A DNA stretch of 64,000 nt from positions 124,001 through 188,000 of the forward strand of contig JADJTT010000007.1 of the NCBI GenBank assembly GCA_016711045.1, given 5' to 3'. Within the stretch, counting starts at the first letter, position 1; every line of letters begins with the position of its first letter. The translations under genes were made by a program, and so were the position numbers. The notes under the pieces were generated by a model that did no database searches, was not told where the DNA came from, and worked only from the letters and a program-made list of their open reading frames with translations. Below are positions 37,026-45,437 of the stretch, in pieces. The DNA comes from Saprospirales bacterium. GTDB taxonomy: Bacteria > Bacteroidota > Bacteroidia > Chitinophagales > Saprospiraceae.

Positions 37026-37128
37026 TATACTCAAAACGAAGTGGTTTGGGACTAGTGCGGCCGCCGGCCGCACTAGTCCCAAGTGATTTGACGGCCGATA
37101 GCCGTCAAATCACTTTTGTTTTAGTATA
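37026..37128. repeat. nested palindromes: two adjacent perfect hairpins inside an outer inverted repeat
   Basis: First hairpin: arms 37046-37063 and 37065-37082, 18 bp perfect with a 1-nt centre, G/C-rich. Second hairpin: arms 37081-37095 and 37101-37115, 15 bp perfect, 5-nt loop. Both are enclosed by an outer imperfect inverted repeat (37026-37043 with 37111-37128). The whole can form a cloverleaf-like structure between the copper block and the TDO gene. Apart from this element and the promoter at 36896, the 36891-37219 gap shows nothing else I can identify. Confidence 0.75.
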
Positions 37129-37219
37129 GTTCTGAAGCAAGGTTCATGATGGTTGAAAAGAATGAGAAGATAAATTTACTAGATTTTCCTAATTTGGTCC
37201 ATTCGAAAAAAACGAACCA

Positions 37220-38176
37220 ATGGAACCGAAACAAGAAGAATTGCTCGAACAGCTGAAAACCAAATACGACGCCATTGGCCAGGATGTAAATAAGCATTTG
37301 AACGGGTTGCTGCACGCAAAGCCCATAACCTATTGGGATTACATCCACACGGATGCCTTGCTAAGCTTGCAAATTCAACGAACCACCCTGCCCGACGAAA
37401 TGGTGTTCATCATGTATCACCAGATCAATGAGCTGCTCTTCAAAATGATCCTTTGGGAGATTGAGCAGGTCGCTTTTCACAAGGAACTCACTACGCAGTT
37501 TTTTGCCGAAAGGCTGGGCCGGATAAGCCGGTATTTCGACATGCTCTCTTCCTCGTTCGAAATAATGGGGATGGGAATGGAGGTGGATCAATACATGAAA
37601 TTCCGGGACACCCTGACCCCGGCCAGTGGTTTCCAGAGCGCGCAGTACCGGATGATCGAATTCGCCTCTACCGAACTCATCAATTTAATTGACATACGCT
37701 TCCGTGCCACCATCGACCGGGATACGCCGTTTAAGCATGCATACGACCATTTATATTGGCAGGCGGCAGGGAAAGACTACGAAACAGGCCAAAAATCCAC
37801 CCTGATCCAATTGTTTGAAGAGCGGTATATGGATGACTTTATCGTCTTCATGCAAACGTATAATACCCTGAACCTGTGGTCGAGATTCAAGTCCCTGCCC
37901 GAAGAAGAACGCAAAGATTTGCAACTACTTAACGCCATGCGACATTACGACCATACGGTCAATGTGCTGTGGGTGATGGCTCACTACAACGCTGCGGGAA
38001 AATACCTCGATAGTGGGGAAAAGAAAGTCGAAGCCACAGGCGGAAGCGACTGGAAAAGATACATGCACCCGAAGTACCAAAAACGGATCTTCTTCCCGGA
38101 TCTATGGTCGGAAGAGGAATTGCAAAACTGGGGAATCGATAATCTGGAAGGGCATAAGGTGTTGACAAAAATCTAA
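37220..38176 (+). CDS. kynA: tryptophan 2,3-dioxygenase
   Basis: A 318-residue cytosolic haem enzyme that opens the Trp ring to N-formylkynurenine, the first step of tryptophan degradation. Family motifs: ITYWDYIHTDALLSLQ (about 37-52), the haem-pocket segment MYHQINELLFKMILWE (about 66-81), SGFQSAQYR, a His-rich helix HYDHTVNVLWVMAHY, and ATGGSDWKRYM near the C-terminus, which binds substrate. No other kynurenine-pathway gene is in the window. It is divergent from the copper block and convergent with the GT39 gene, 5 nt apart. Confidence 0.93.
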   Translation: MEPKQEELLEQLKTKYDAIGQDVNKHLNGLLHAKPITYWDYIHTDALLSLQIQRTTLPDEMVFIMYHQINELLFKMILWEIEQVAFHKELTTQFFAERLGRISRYFDMLSSSFEIMGMGMEVDQYMKFRDTLTPASGFQSAQYRMIEFASTELINLIDIRFRATIDRDTPFKHAYDHLYWQAAGKDYETGQKSTLIQLFEERYMDDFIVFMQTYNTLNLWSRFKSLPEEERKDLQLLNAMRHYDHTVNVLWVMAHYNAAGKYLDSGEKKVEATGGSDWKRYMHPKYQKRIFFPDLWSEEELQNWGIDNLEGHKVLTKI

Positions 38177-38181
38177 GAACT

Positions 38182-39825
38182 TTACTCCGGTTTCTGCCTT
38201 TCAAAGAACACAAACCCATTCTTCCTTCCTACCTCTTTCAATTCGGGGTACTGCTCCATGCGCTTGGCTTTATGGATCTTTGTCACCACAAATACATCTC
38301 GGTCTATCGGACCGGTGGCGAACCATTCCAGATCCCCTTGCTCCGGAGCGCCGCCAGGTTGTTTTTGGGAATAAAACAGGTGGGCATAGCTCTTAAATCC
38401 CACCGTTTTTACATAGCATTCTTTTCCCTGAAGCGATTGGTAAAACTCAATGGCAGCGCGCTGCGAATAGCCTTCCACCCGCGCCACGAAGAAGATCAGG
38501 CCCATTTGCAAAAACAGGGCTGTGCCGAGAAAGAGGAGAGTCGCCCGTCCGGTAGAAAAGAGCCGTTTTTTTGTCGCTACCCACCACAGCACCAAGCCCA
38601 GCAACAAGGCGCCGGGGAGGAAGGTCCAGGCGTTCCAATGCACGTCGGCATCGAGGTTGGCCAGCGCAAATGGATCTTTGGCAAAAAGCGGCGTGACCAG
38701 GTCGAGGTGCTGACCGGCCCAGGCAAAAGTCAGGGCAGCTGCGGCAATTAGCAAGCCCATTCCTGTAATCCCCCAGTGAATCCCGCTGTTCAACGACTTA
38801 TTTGCCGAAATTTGGCGAAACAGCGTCGTGGCCGCCAGGTAAGTGAGCGGAAAATACGCCATCGAGGAATAGTGCACGATCTTGGACTGCACGATGGAAA
38901 ACAGGATCAGCACGACCCAAAATAACGCCACCATCCACCAGCGGAACATCCGTTCCTTTTCACCTTCCAGTTGGGAACGCCAAAGCGCTGGAATCGCGAA
39001 AATGGATGCAGGAAAACACCCGAGTAAAAGGACCACTACGTGATAGCCTGGAAATCCTCCATGCCCTGCATCAGGCGTACTGAGCAACCGGATCTGGTAT
39101 GTGATGAACTGCTCGACAAACCAGGTGCCGTGTTGCAGGATATCCAGTCCAAACCATAAGCCGGTGACGCCCAGCGCAGAAAAGCCCACAATTACAAAAT
39201 CGACCGGCCGCACATACCAGCGAAACCGCATCCGGATCCAGTAGGCGATCATGACCAATCCGGGCAACAATAAGCCCACAGGCCCTTTAGTCAATACCGC
39301 TAATCCGAGTATGATCCCGGAGGCGAGAAAGAATTTTTTGGATTGCTGCCATACGCCTTCGATAAATACGTACAATCCACTAAAAATGAATAGGTTAAAC
39401 CAGGGGTCGATGATGCCTGATTTGAAATAGAGATGGGGGAGGAGCGACCCTAAATAAGCCAGCCCCCATAGCCAACCGAAGGGTTTGCCGTGCAGGCGGT
39501 TGCCTATGCGATAGAGCAAGGCCATGGTTAGTAACCCGGCCAGGGCATTTGGAAGGCGGGCTGCATAGGCACCCACTCCAAACAGCTGCATGGAAAGTGC
39601 CTGCATCCAGATGAAAAGGGGAGGCTTTTCCCAAAAGGGTTGAAAGTCGATCTGCACCTGCCCATAATTGCCTGTCAGGATCATCTCCCGGGCACACTCG
39701 GCGAAGTTGATCTCGTCCCAATCGAAGAGATGGACACCCCCTAGAAGAGGCAGAAAAAAAATGACTCCTAGCAGCGTCAGTGACCAGCCTGATAAAACTA
39801 GTCTTTTGGGGAAAGCAAAGCCCAT
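38182..39825 (-). CDS. GT39/ArnT-family lipid-linked glycosyltransferase
   Basis: A 547-residue inner-membrane enzyme with about 10-12 hydrophobic helices. The first periplasmic loop has the acidic catalytic motif FDWDEINFAECAREMILTG, followed by FQPFWEKPPLFIWMQ, as in ArnT/PMT enzymes that move a sugar from a polyprenyl phosphate to a lipid or protein. The C-terminal part is a soluble periplasmic domain. ATG 39825 is used because the longer start would overlap rluA by 70 nt; with it the overlap is 28 nt. Part of an apparent operon with rluA. Substrate unknown. Confidence 0.8.
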   Translation of the reverse strand: MGFAFPKRLVLSGWSLTLLGVIFFLPLLGGVHLFDWDEINFAECAREMILTGNYGQVQIDFQPFWEKPPLFIWMQALSMQLFGVGAYAARLPNALAGLLTMALLYRIGNRLHGKPFGWLWGLAYLGSLLPHLYFKSGIIDPWFNLFIFSGLYVFIEGVWQQSKKFFLASGIILGLAVLTKGPVGLLLPGLVMIAYWIRMRFRWYVRPVDFVIVGFSALGVTGLWFGLDILQHGTWFVEQFITYQIRLLSTPDAGHGGFPGYHVVVLLLGCFPASIFAIPALWRSQLEGEKERMFRWWMVALFWVVLILFSIVQSKIVHYSSMAYFPLTYLAATTLFRQISANKSLNSGIHWGITGMGLLIAAAALTFAWAGQHLDLVTPLFAKDPFALANLDADVHWNAWTFLPGALLLGLVLWWVATKKRLFSTGRATLLFLGTALFLQMGLIFFVARVEGYSQRAAIEFYQSLQGKECYVKTVGFKSYAHLFYSQKQPGGAPEQGDLEWFATGPIDRDVFVVTKIHKAKRMEQYPELKEVGRKNGFVFFERQKPE

Positions 39826-40541
39826 TTGCGCAATTGATTTACGACGGCTCCAAAATCTTTGGGCCATGGCGATTCAAATTCGAGAAACGCCCCACTTGTG
39901 GGATGGCGGAACCGCAAGCGATGGGCATGCAAAGTGACGCGGGTCATCAGCGGACGTTCCTCCTCGAATTTGCCGAGACGGAAACGACGGCCTTTAATTT
40001 CGGAAAGCAAAAAGCCCTCGCGGCCTCCATAAAGCGTATCTACCGCCAATGGGTGCCCAATGGCCGCAAAGTGTACCCGTATCTGGTGGGTTCGTCCGGT
40101 CTGGATGTCGGCCTCCAGCAATGTGAAGCCTTTAAACCGTTCCAAAACCTTATACAGCGTCAGGGAGGGTTTTCCCCGTCCTTTTACCTCCATTTTACCC
40201 GGCTGGGAAATGTGTTCCCCGATCGGCAGGTCTATCCGCCCTTCTTCCTCCGCAACCTGCCCCTCCACCAGCACGAGGTATTGTTTGGTCACCTGGCGGT
40301 TTTCAAATTGGAGCGACAGATCCCGGTGCGCTTCCCGGGTTTTGGCAAAGATCATGATCCCGGAGGTTTCCCGGTCCAGCCGGTGTACGGTAAATACTTC
40401 CTCCCGGCCTTCCCGTAGCTTGTCCAGCAGGTTTTCTTTTTCCGGTACAAACCGATCGGGAATACTGAGCAGGGAAGCCGGCTTCTCCACTATAATAAGA
40501 TCAGTATCTTCAAACAATATATTTACCTGAGTGCTATTCAT
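39798..40541 (-). CDS. RluA-family pseudouridine synthase
   Basis: A 247-residue rRNA/tRNA-modifying enzyme. It has no S4 domain; the sequence starts directly at the catalytic domain (LIVEKPASLLSIPDRF). The catalytic Asp is in VHRLDRETSGIMIFAKT; other motifs are KQYLVLVEG, LLEADIQTGRTHQIRVHFAAIGHPLAVDTLYGG and LHAHRLRFRHP. These give RluA superfamily identity but do not fix the target uridine. Its 3' end overlaps the GT39 gene. A dispersed palindrome (40559-40576) lies between it and the upstream RibF fusion. Confidence 0.9.
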   Translation of the reverse strand: MNSTQVNILFEDTDLIIVEKPASLLSIPDRFVPEKENLLDKLREGREEVFTVHRLDRETSGIMIFAKTREAHRDLSLQFENRQVTKQYLVLVEGQVAEEEGRIDLPIGEHISQPGKMEVKGRGKPSLTLYKVLERFKGFTLLEADIQTGRTHQIRVHFAAIGHPLAVDTLYGGREGFLLSEIKGRRFRLGKFEEERPLMTRVTLHAHRLRFRHPTSGAFLEFESPWPKDFGAVVNQLRKWALLSPKD

Positions 40542-40558
40542 CTTTTCTACTATTTCAC

Positions 40559-40576
40559 TCCCGATAACTATCGGGA
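40559..40576. repeat. dispersed palindrome, copy 3
   Basis: TCCCGATAACTATCGGGA, a perfect 18-bp palindrome of the same family as 743 and 16922. It overlaps the last 9 nt of the RibF-GT2 gene and precedes rluA. Confidence 0.6.
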
Positions 40577-42583
40577 TCCACTTTTCAACCGTTTAAAATA
40601 CTTTCTTCCTTTCACAAAATACTGCCAAACCACGCTTCCGGGGTAGATGCCACCAGTATCCATCGAAGCATGGATGCTAACTTTTTGGATCAATTCTTCA
40701 TAGTGTTTGCGATCTTTCCAGATAGCCCACATCTTTGGGTAAAAGTGCCAATGTGCCTGAATAACGGAAAAGATATGCCCCTTTTTTCCTTGTACCAGAA
40801 ATAACATCCCTGCCATGCCGTCCATGACGAGCCGTAAGGGGATCAGCCAGCACAATTTGCGAACCGGCTCATTTTTCCAAAGAGTGATGAGGTTGTTTCG
40901 GAAATTGAGGTACGTTTTCCGGGGCGATTGATAATCCAGGGTGCCGCCTCCGATATGGTAAACGGCTGCTTGTGGCACGGCCAGGATTTTGTACCCCGCC
41001 CGTTTGAGTCGCCAGCAAAGGTCGATCTCCTCCAAATGTGCGAAGTATCGGGGGTCGAAACCACCCAATTGCCGGAACAGGGAAGCCCGGATGCAAAATG
41101 CGGCTCCGGTGGCCCAAAAAACAGACTGGATTTTATTGTACTGCCCTTCGTCTTTTTCCACGGTACCAAAAATGCGTCCCCGGCAAAAAGGGTAACCAAG
41201 TGCATCTATCCAGCCGCCCGCCGCGCCGGCATATTCAAATTGATCGCGTCGTTTAAAATCCAGGATCTTGGGTTGTGCGGCGCCCACCCTGGGGTCTCGC
41301 TCCATCTCCACAATCAGTATCGACAGCCAGGAAGGGGTCACTTCCACATCGGTGTTGAGCATTACGAAGTAGTCGCATTCCACCTGCTCCAGCGCCCGGT
41401 TGTAGCCCGCTGCAAAGCCATAATTTTCGGGTAGTTCGATCAGGCGAACCTCCGGAAATTGCTCCCGGACAAGGGCTGCAGACCCATCCGTCGACCCGTT
41501 GTCGGCGACATACAGGTCCATATTCGGGTAGTCGCTTTTCAACACAGCGGGGAGGAGTTGCTCGAGCAGGTTCCGGGTATTGTAGTTGAGCAACACGACG
41601 GCTGCCTTTGGCCAAACTTTTTTGGGAGCGAAAGGGATGCTGTATTCGGGCGCCTGTGAGAGTGCCTTTTCAGAAGCTTTTTTATCTTTCCCGAGCTGTT
41701 CTTTCAACGCTTCCAGCCCCTTAAAAGTCTGGTCTCCACGGATATGTGCCACCAGTTCCAGTCGGAGGCGTTCTCCGTAGATGTCTTTGTTGAAATCGAA
41801 CAGGTTGACCTCAATAGTTCTGTTTTTCTGGCCGGGAAGGGTTGGGCGGTTTCCGATATAGAGCATCCCGCCATAGCGCTTTCCCTGGCCGTGCACCCAT
41901 ACGGCATAGACCCCATCGGGTGGGATGAGTTTTTGTGGCTGGGCAATATCGAGATTGGCAGTGGGGTATCCCAGTTCCGAACCGATTTTATTGCCGTTGA
42001 CTACCGTGCCGGAGAGCAGGAAATAATGTCCCAGAAAACGGGCCGCGGTTTCTACCGACCCGGTATCCAACGCATTGCGGACCTTGGTCGAACTGACCGC
42101 CAGGTTGTCCACTTCCTGTTTTTCAATCTCCAGCACTTCAAAACCCAATTTTTCGCCATACCAACGCATGTAGTTGATGTCGCCTTGCCGGTTGAGCCCA
42201 AAACGATGGTCGTATCCGATGACCACACATCGCGGCCGGAATCGCTCGAACAAAAAGTTCTCTACATACTCGTCGGCGTTCAACTGCGAAAACGCTACCG
42301 TAAATGGAACCACGACCAGATGATCGATACCGAGCTGTTCGAGCAGCAGGATCTTTTCATCGGTGGTAGTCAGCAGCCGCAGACTGGTATCCCTGGGATA
42401 AATGATCTGCCGGGGATGCGGGTGGAAAGTCACCACAACGCTCTCTCCGCCGTAAGACTTTGCCAGGTCGATCAATTGCCCTATAATCTGCTGATGCCCT
42501 GCGTGGACACCATCGAATGAACCAATGGTGACCACGGCATTGCGAAAGGAAGGCAATTCATTCAGGTCGTGGTGTACTTGCAT
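40568..42583 (-). CDS. ribF: fusion: bifunctional riboflavin kinase/FAD synthetase (RibF) + family 2 glycosyltransferase
   Basis: One 671-residue reading frame with two complete enzymes. Residues 1-307 are RibF: the FAD synthetase nucleotidyl-transfer motif is VVTIGSFDGVHAGH (17-30), and the flavokinase site is GSELGYPTANLDI (201-213) with NRTIEVNLFDF. RibF makes FMN and FAD. A short linker (about 308-325) leads directly to a GT2 domain (about 326-600): AAVVLLNYNTR, ADNGSTDGSAAL (360-371) and LNTDVEVTPSW (409-419) give the GT-A nucleotide-sugar and metal sites, then ATGAAFCIRASLF and HLEEIDLCWRLKRAGY, as in WbbL-like rhamnosyltransferases. No stop or frameshift lies at the junction. The -7 box TAGATTTG is at 42591. 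Confidence 0.88.
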   Translation of the reverse strand: MQVHHDLNELPSFRNAVVTIGSFDGVHAGHQQIIGQLIDLAKSYGGESVVVTFHPHPRQIIYPRDTSLRLLTTTDEKILLLEQLGIDHLVVVPFTVAFSQLNADEYVENFLFERFRPRCVVIGYDHRFGLNRQGDINYMRWYGEKLGFEVLEIEKQEVDNLAVSSTKVRNALDTGSVETAARFLGHYFLLSGTVVNGNKIGSELGYPTANLDIAQPQKLIPPDGVYAVWVHGQGKRYGGMLYIGNRPTLPGQKNRTIEVNLFDFNKDIYGERLRLELVAHIRGDQTFKGLEALKEQLGKDKKASEKALSQAPEYSIPFAPKKVWPKAAVVLLNYNTRNLLEQLLPAVLKSDYPNMDLYVADNGSTDGSAALVREQFPEVRLIELPENYGFAAGYNRALEQVECDYFVMLNTDVEVTPSWLSILIVEMERDPRVGAAQPKILDFKRRDQFEYAGAAGGWIDALGYPFCRGRIFGTVEKDEGQYNKIQSVFWATGAAFCIRASLFRQLGGFDPRYFAHLEEIDLCWRLKRAGYKILAVPQAAVYHIGGGTLDYQSPRKTYLNFRNNLITLWKNEPVRKLCWLIPLRLVMDGMAGMLFLVQGKKGHIFSVIQAHWHFYPKMWAIWKDRKHYEELIQKVSIHASMDTGGIYPGSVVWQYFVKGRKYFKRLKSGSR

Positions 42584-42590
42584 AGCGGTG

Positions 42591-42598
42591 CAAATCTA
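42591..42598 (-). promoter_or_regulatory. -7 promoter element (TAGATTTG) of ribF-GT2 gene
   Basis: Exact TAnnTTTG on the minus strand, 8 nt before the start codon at 42583, giving a very short or absent leader. No good -33 TTG. Confidence 0.4.
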
Positions 42599-42652
42599 GG
42601 AAAATGCCTCGAATGTATGGTCTTACCCAGACTTCAGGTTGTCGGATTTAGT

Positions 42653-42660
42653 TATATTTG
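42653..42660 (+). promoter_or_regulatory. -7 promoter element (TATATTTG) of mutS
   Basis: Exact TAnnTTTG, about 80 nt before the TTG start of mutS; it shares the intergenic space with the divergent ribF promoter. Confidence 0.4.
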
Positions 42661-42741
42661 CTTTTTTGTGTTTACACGGTCCCTTCACCGTCTCTCGCAG
42701 AGAAAGGTGCTCGGACTAAACCTTCTAAACTATAATTTTCT

Positions 42742-45396
42742 TTGTCAAAAAATTCCCAAACGCCTGGCGACGCCAACACTACTCCCTTGATGCAACAATA
42801 TTTCAAGGTGAAGGCAAAATATCCGGATGCAATCCTGCTATTCCGGGTGGGTGATTTTTATGAGACGTTTGGGGAAGATGCTATCAAGGCTTCACAGGTG
42901 CTTGGTATTATCCTGACCAGCCGCAACAACGGAGGCAGCAAGGTCGAACTGGCGGGTTTTCCCCATCATTCGGTCGATATGTACCTGCCCCGGCTGGTCC
43001 GTGCCGGATTCCGGGTGGCTATCTGCGAACAGCTGGAGAAGCCCAGTCCACTGAAAAAGATCGTCAAGCGAGGGGTCACGGAGATCGTCACTCCCGGATT
43101 AGCGATCGACGAACAGCTGCTCGACATTAAATCCAACAACTACCTTGCCTCTCTGGCCTTTGGAAAAGGCGATACCGTGGGTATTGCTTTCCTGGATATT
43201 TCTACCGGCGAATTTCTGGTCAATGAAGGCGATTGGACGGGTATCGAAAAACTGCTGCAGAGCTTTCAGCCATCCGAAGTGCTCTTTCCAAAATCCAGAA
43301 AGAAAGATTTCGAACATCGGTTTGGCGAAAAATTCTATTCTTTTCAACTCGACGACTGGGTTTTTACTACCGACTTTGCCCGGGAAAAACTGCTCTTCCA
43401 CTTCGATGTAGCTTCTTTGAAAGGGTTTGGAGTGGAAGAAATGGAATTGGGGCAGATTGCTGCCGGCGCCGTCCTGCACTACCTGGCCACCACGGAGAAT
43501 AAAAACCTGCAGCATGTCAACACCATCGGACGCATCCAATCTGACAAATACGTCTGGCTGGACCGGTTTACGATCCGCAACCTGGAGTTGCTCCATCCTC
43601 AATTTGACACGGGGATACCGCTGATCCAAATCCTGGACCATACGATTTCGCCCATGGGCGCCCGGTTGTTAAAAAAATGGGTCGTGCTGCCGCTCACTTC
43701 CATTCCGGAGATCGAAGCGCGGCTCGAAGTGGTAGATTACCTGCTGCAGCACGAAGACATGATCGCGGAGGCAGAAGGGTACATCCGGGAGATGGGCGAC
43801 CTTGAGCGGCTTATTTCCAAGGTCCCAATGGGAAAGGTAAATCCCCGGGAAGTCGTGCAGCTGCGCAGAGCGCTGGGAGCGGTCGAACCTTTGCAAAAAT
43901 TGCTGACGGCTACCGGCTTGCCCTATTTGCAAAAAATGGCGGAAAGCCTGAATCCCTGCCCGTCCCTGCAGACGATGATCCGAACTCGATTGGTGGAAGA
44001 GCCACCGGTTAACCTGGCAAAAGGCGGGGTGTTTGCCGTGGGATTCCATGCGGAATTAGATGACCTGCGTCACGTAATTTCCCACAGCAAGGATCTCCTC
44101 CTCGATATTCAATTAAAAGAAGCCAATCAAACCGGTATCGACAACCTCAAGATCGGCTACACTACCGTATTCGGGTATTACCTGGAGGTGACCAATAAAT
44201 ACAAGAACAAAGGCCTTATTCCTCCTGAGTGGACACGCAAACAAACCCTGACCAATGCAGAGCGGTACATTACCGAAGAACTGAAGAATCTGGAGAGCAA
44301 GATCCTGGGCGCCGAAGAACGCATTCTCGAGCTGGAGCAACGGCTTTTTGAGGAATTAGTGGCTGCGCTGGCGGATTACATCCAGCCGGTTCAGCACAAC
44401 GCCGCCTGGGTGGCCCGGTTGGACTGCCTGATGTCCTTTGCCAAAGTGGCCCGCAAACACCGCTATGTAAAACCCGAGATTGACGACGGACTGGTCATCG
44501 ACATCAAAGGAGGGCGGCATCCCGTCATTGAGCAGCGGCTCGAATTGGGCGAAGATTATATCCCCAACGACGTCTTTCTGGATGGCGAAGAACAGCAGAT
44601 CCTCATGATCACGGGACCCAATATGTCGGGTAAATCAGCGCTCCTGCGCCAAACTGCCCTGATCTGCCTGATGGCTCAAATGGGCTCTTTCGTGCCGGCG
44701 ACCCAGGCTCGGATGGGCTGGGTGGATAAGGTCTTTACCAGGGTGGGACCCTCGGATAATATTTCCTCCGGAGAATCGACCTTTATGGTGGAAATGAATG
44801 AGACGGCGACGATCATGAACAATATTTCCGACAGGAGCATGATCCTGTTGGATGAGATCGGGCGTGGTACCAGCACCTACGACGGTATTTCCATCGCCTG
44901 GTCGATCGCAGAATTTTTGCACGACAATGGCTGGGCGCGTCCCAAGACGCTTTTTGCCACCCACTATCACGAATTGAACGAGTTGGCGAACCAGTTTCCC
45001 CGGATCAAGAATTTCCACGTTTCTACCAAGGAGGTGAACAACAAGGTACTTTTCCTTCGCAAGCTGGTGCCCGGCGGGAGCCAGCACAGTTTCGGTATCC
45101 ATGTAGCCCGCATGGCCGGCATGCCAAAAACCATCGTCGAACGCGCCAACGAGATATTGGAACAGTTGGAACAAAAACATATTGGGAATGAGGAGTTAAC
45201 CGAGGATAGCGGCGTCAAAGCCCGCAAACCCCGGACCGATCAGCTTTCCCGCACCCTGCAACTCAGCATTTTTGAAACCGCCGATCCACTGGCGGGCAAA
45301 CTACGGGAAGCCATCCTCTCCCTTGACCTCAACGGCATGACGCCTATCGATTGTATGATCAAATTGCAGGAATGGAAGAAGTGGATCGAGGAATAA
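42742..45396 (+). CDS. mutS: DNA mismatch repair protein MutS
   Basis: An 884-residue mismatch-binding ATPase. The mismatch-reading motif is FRVGDFYETFGEDA near the N-terminus (the Phe-x-Glu wedge). The connector, lever and clamp regions follow, and the ABC ATPase has Walker A ITGPNMSGKSALLRQ, the segment GPSDNISSGESTFMVEM, Walker B SMILLDEIGRGTSTYDG and ATHYHELNEL. Start: the frame opens at TTG 42742 right after a stop codon; the TPLMQQY phrase follows as in relatives, so TTG is likely, with ATG 42790 as the fallback. It is convergent with ffh across a shared terminator. Confidence 0.95.
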   Translation: MSKNSQTPGDANTTPLMQQYFKVKAKYPDAILLFRVGDFYETFGEDAIKASQVLGIILTSRNNGGSKVELAGFPHHSVDMYLPRLVRAGFRVAICEQLEKPSPLKKIVKRGVTEIVTPGLAIDEQLLDIKSNNYLASLAFGKGDTVGIAFLDISTGEFLVNEGDWTGIEKLLQSFQPSEVLFPKSRKKDFEHRFGEKFYSFQLDDWVFTTDFAREKLLFHFDVASLKGFGVEEMELGQIAAGAVLHYLATTENKNLQHVNTIGRIQSDKYVWLDRFTIRNLELLHPQFDTGIPLIQILDHTISPMGARLLKKWVVLPLTSIPEIEARLEVVDYLLQHEDMIAEAEGYIREMGDLERLISKVPMGKVNPREVVQLRRALGAVEPLQKLLTATGLPYLQKMAESLNPCPSLQTMIRTRLVEEPPVNLAKGGVFAVGFHAELDDLRHVISHSKDLLLDIQLKEANQTGIDNLKIGYTTVFGYYLEVTNKYKNKGLIPPEWTRKQTLTNAERYITEELKNLESKILGAEERILELEQRLFEELVAALADYIQPVQHNAAWVARLDCLMSFAKVARKHRYVKPEIDDGLVIDIKGGRHPVIEQRLELGEDYIPNDVFLDGEEQQILMITGPNMSGKSALLRQTALICLMAQMGSFVPATQARMGWVDKVFTRVGPSDNISSGESTFMVEMNETATIMNNISDRSMILLDEIGRGTSTYDGISIAWSIAEFLHDNGWARPKTLFATHYHELNELANQFPRIKNFHVSTKEVNNKVLFLRKLVPGGSQHSFGIHVARMAGMPKTIVERANEILEQLEQKHIGNEELTEDSGVKARKPRTDQLSRTLQLSIFETADPLAGKLREAILSLDLNGMTPIDCMIKLQEWKKWIEE

Positions 45397-45398
45397 TG

Positions 45399-45437
45399 AA
45401 TATAGAGAAGGGCGCCCCCAGCGCCCTTCTCTATATT
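45399..45437. terminator. bidirectional terminator between mutS and ffh
   Basis: A perfect 17-bp stem (45399-45415 with 45421-45437) and a 5-nt loop; the left arm starts 3 nt after the mutS stop and the right arm overlaps the ffh stop codon. A/T-rich flanks give a T-run on both strands. Confidence 0.8.

Noticed and set aside
41744..42520. 258-residue plus-strand frame
   Set aside because: Antisense of the RibF part of the fusion gene.
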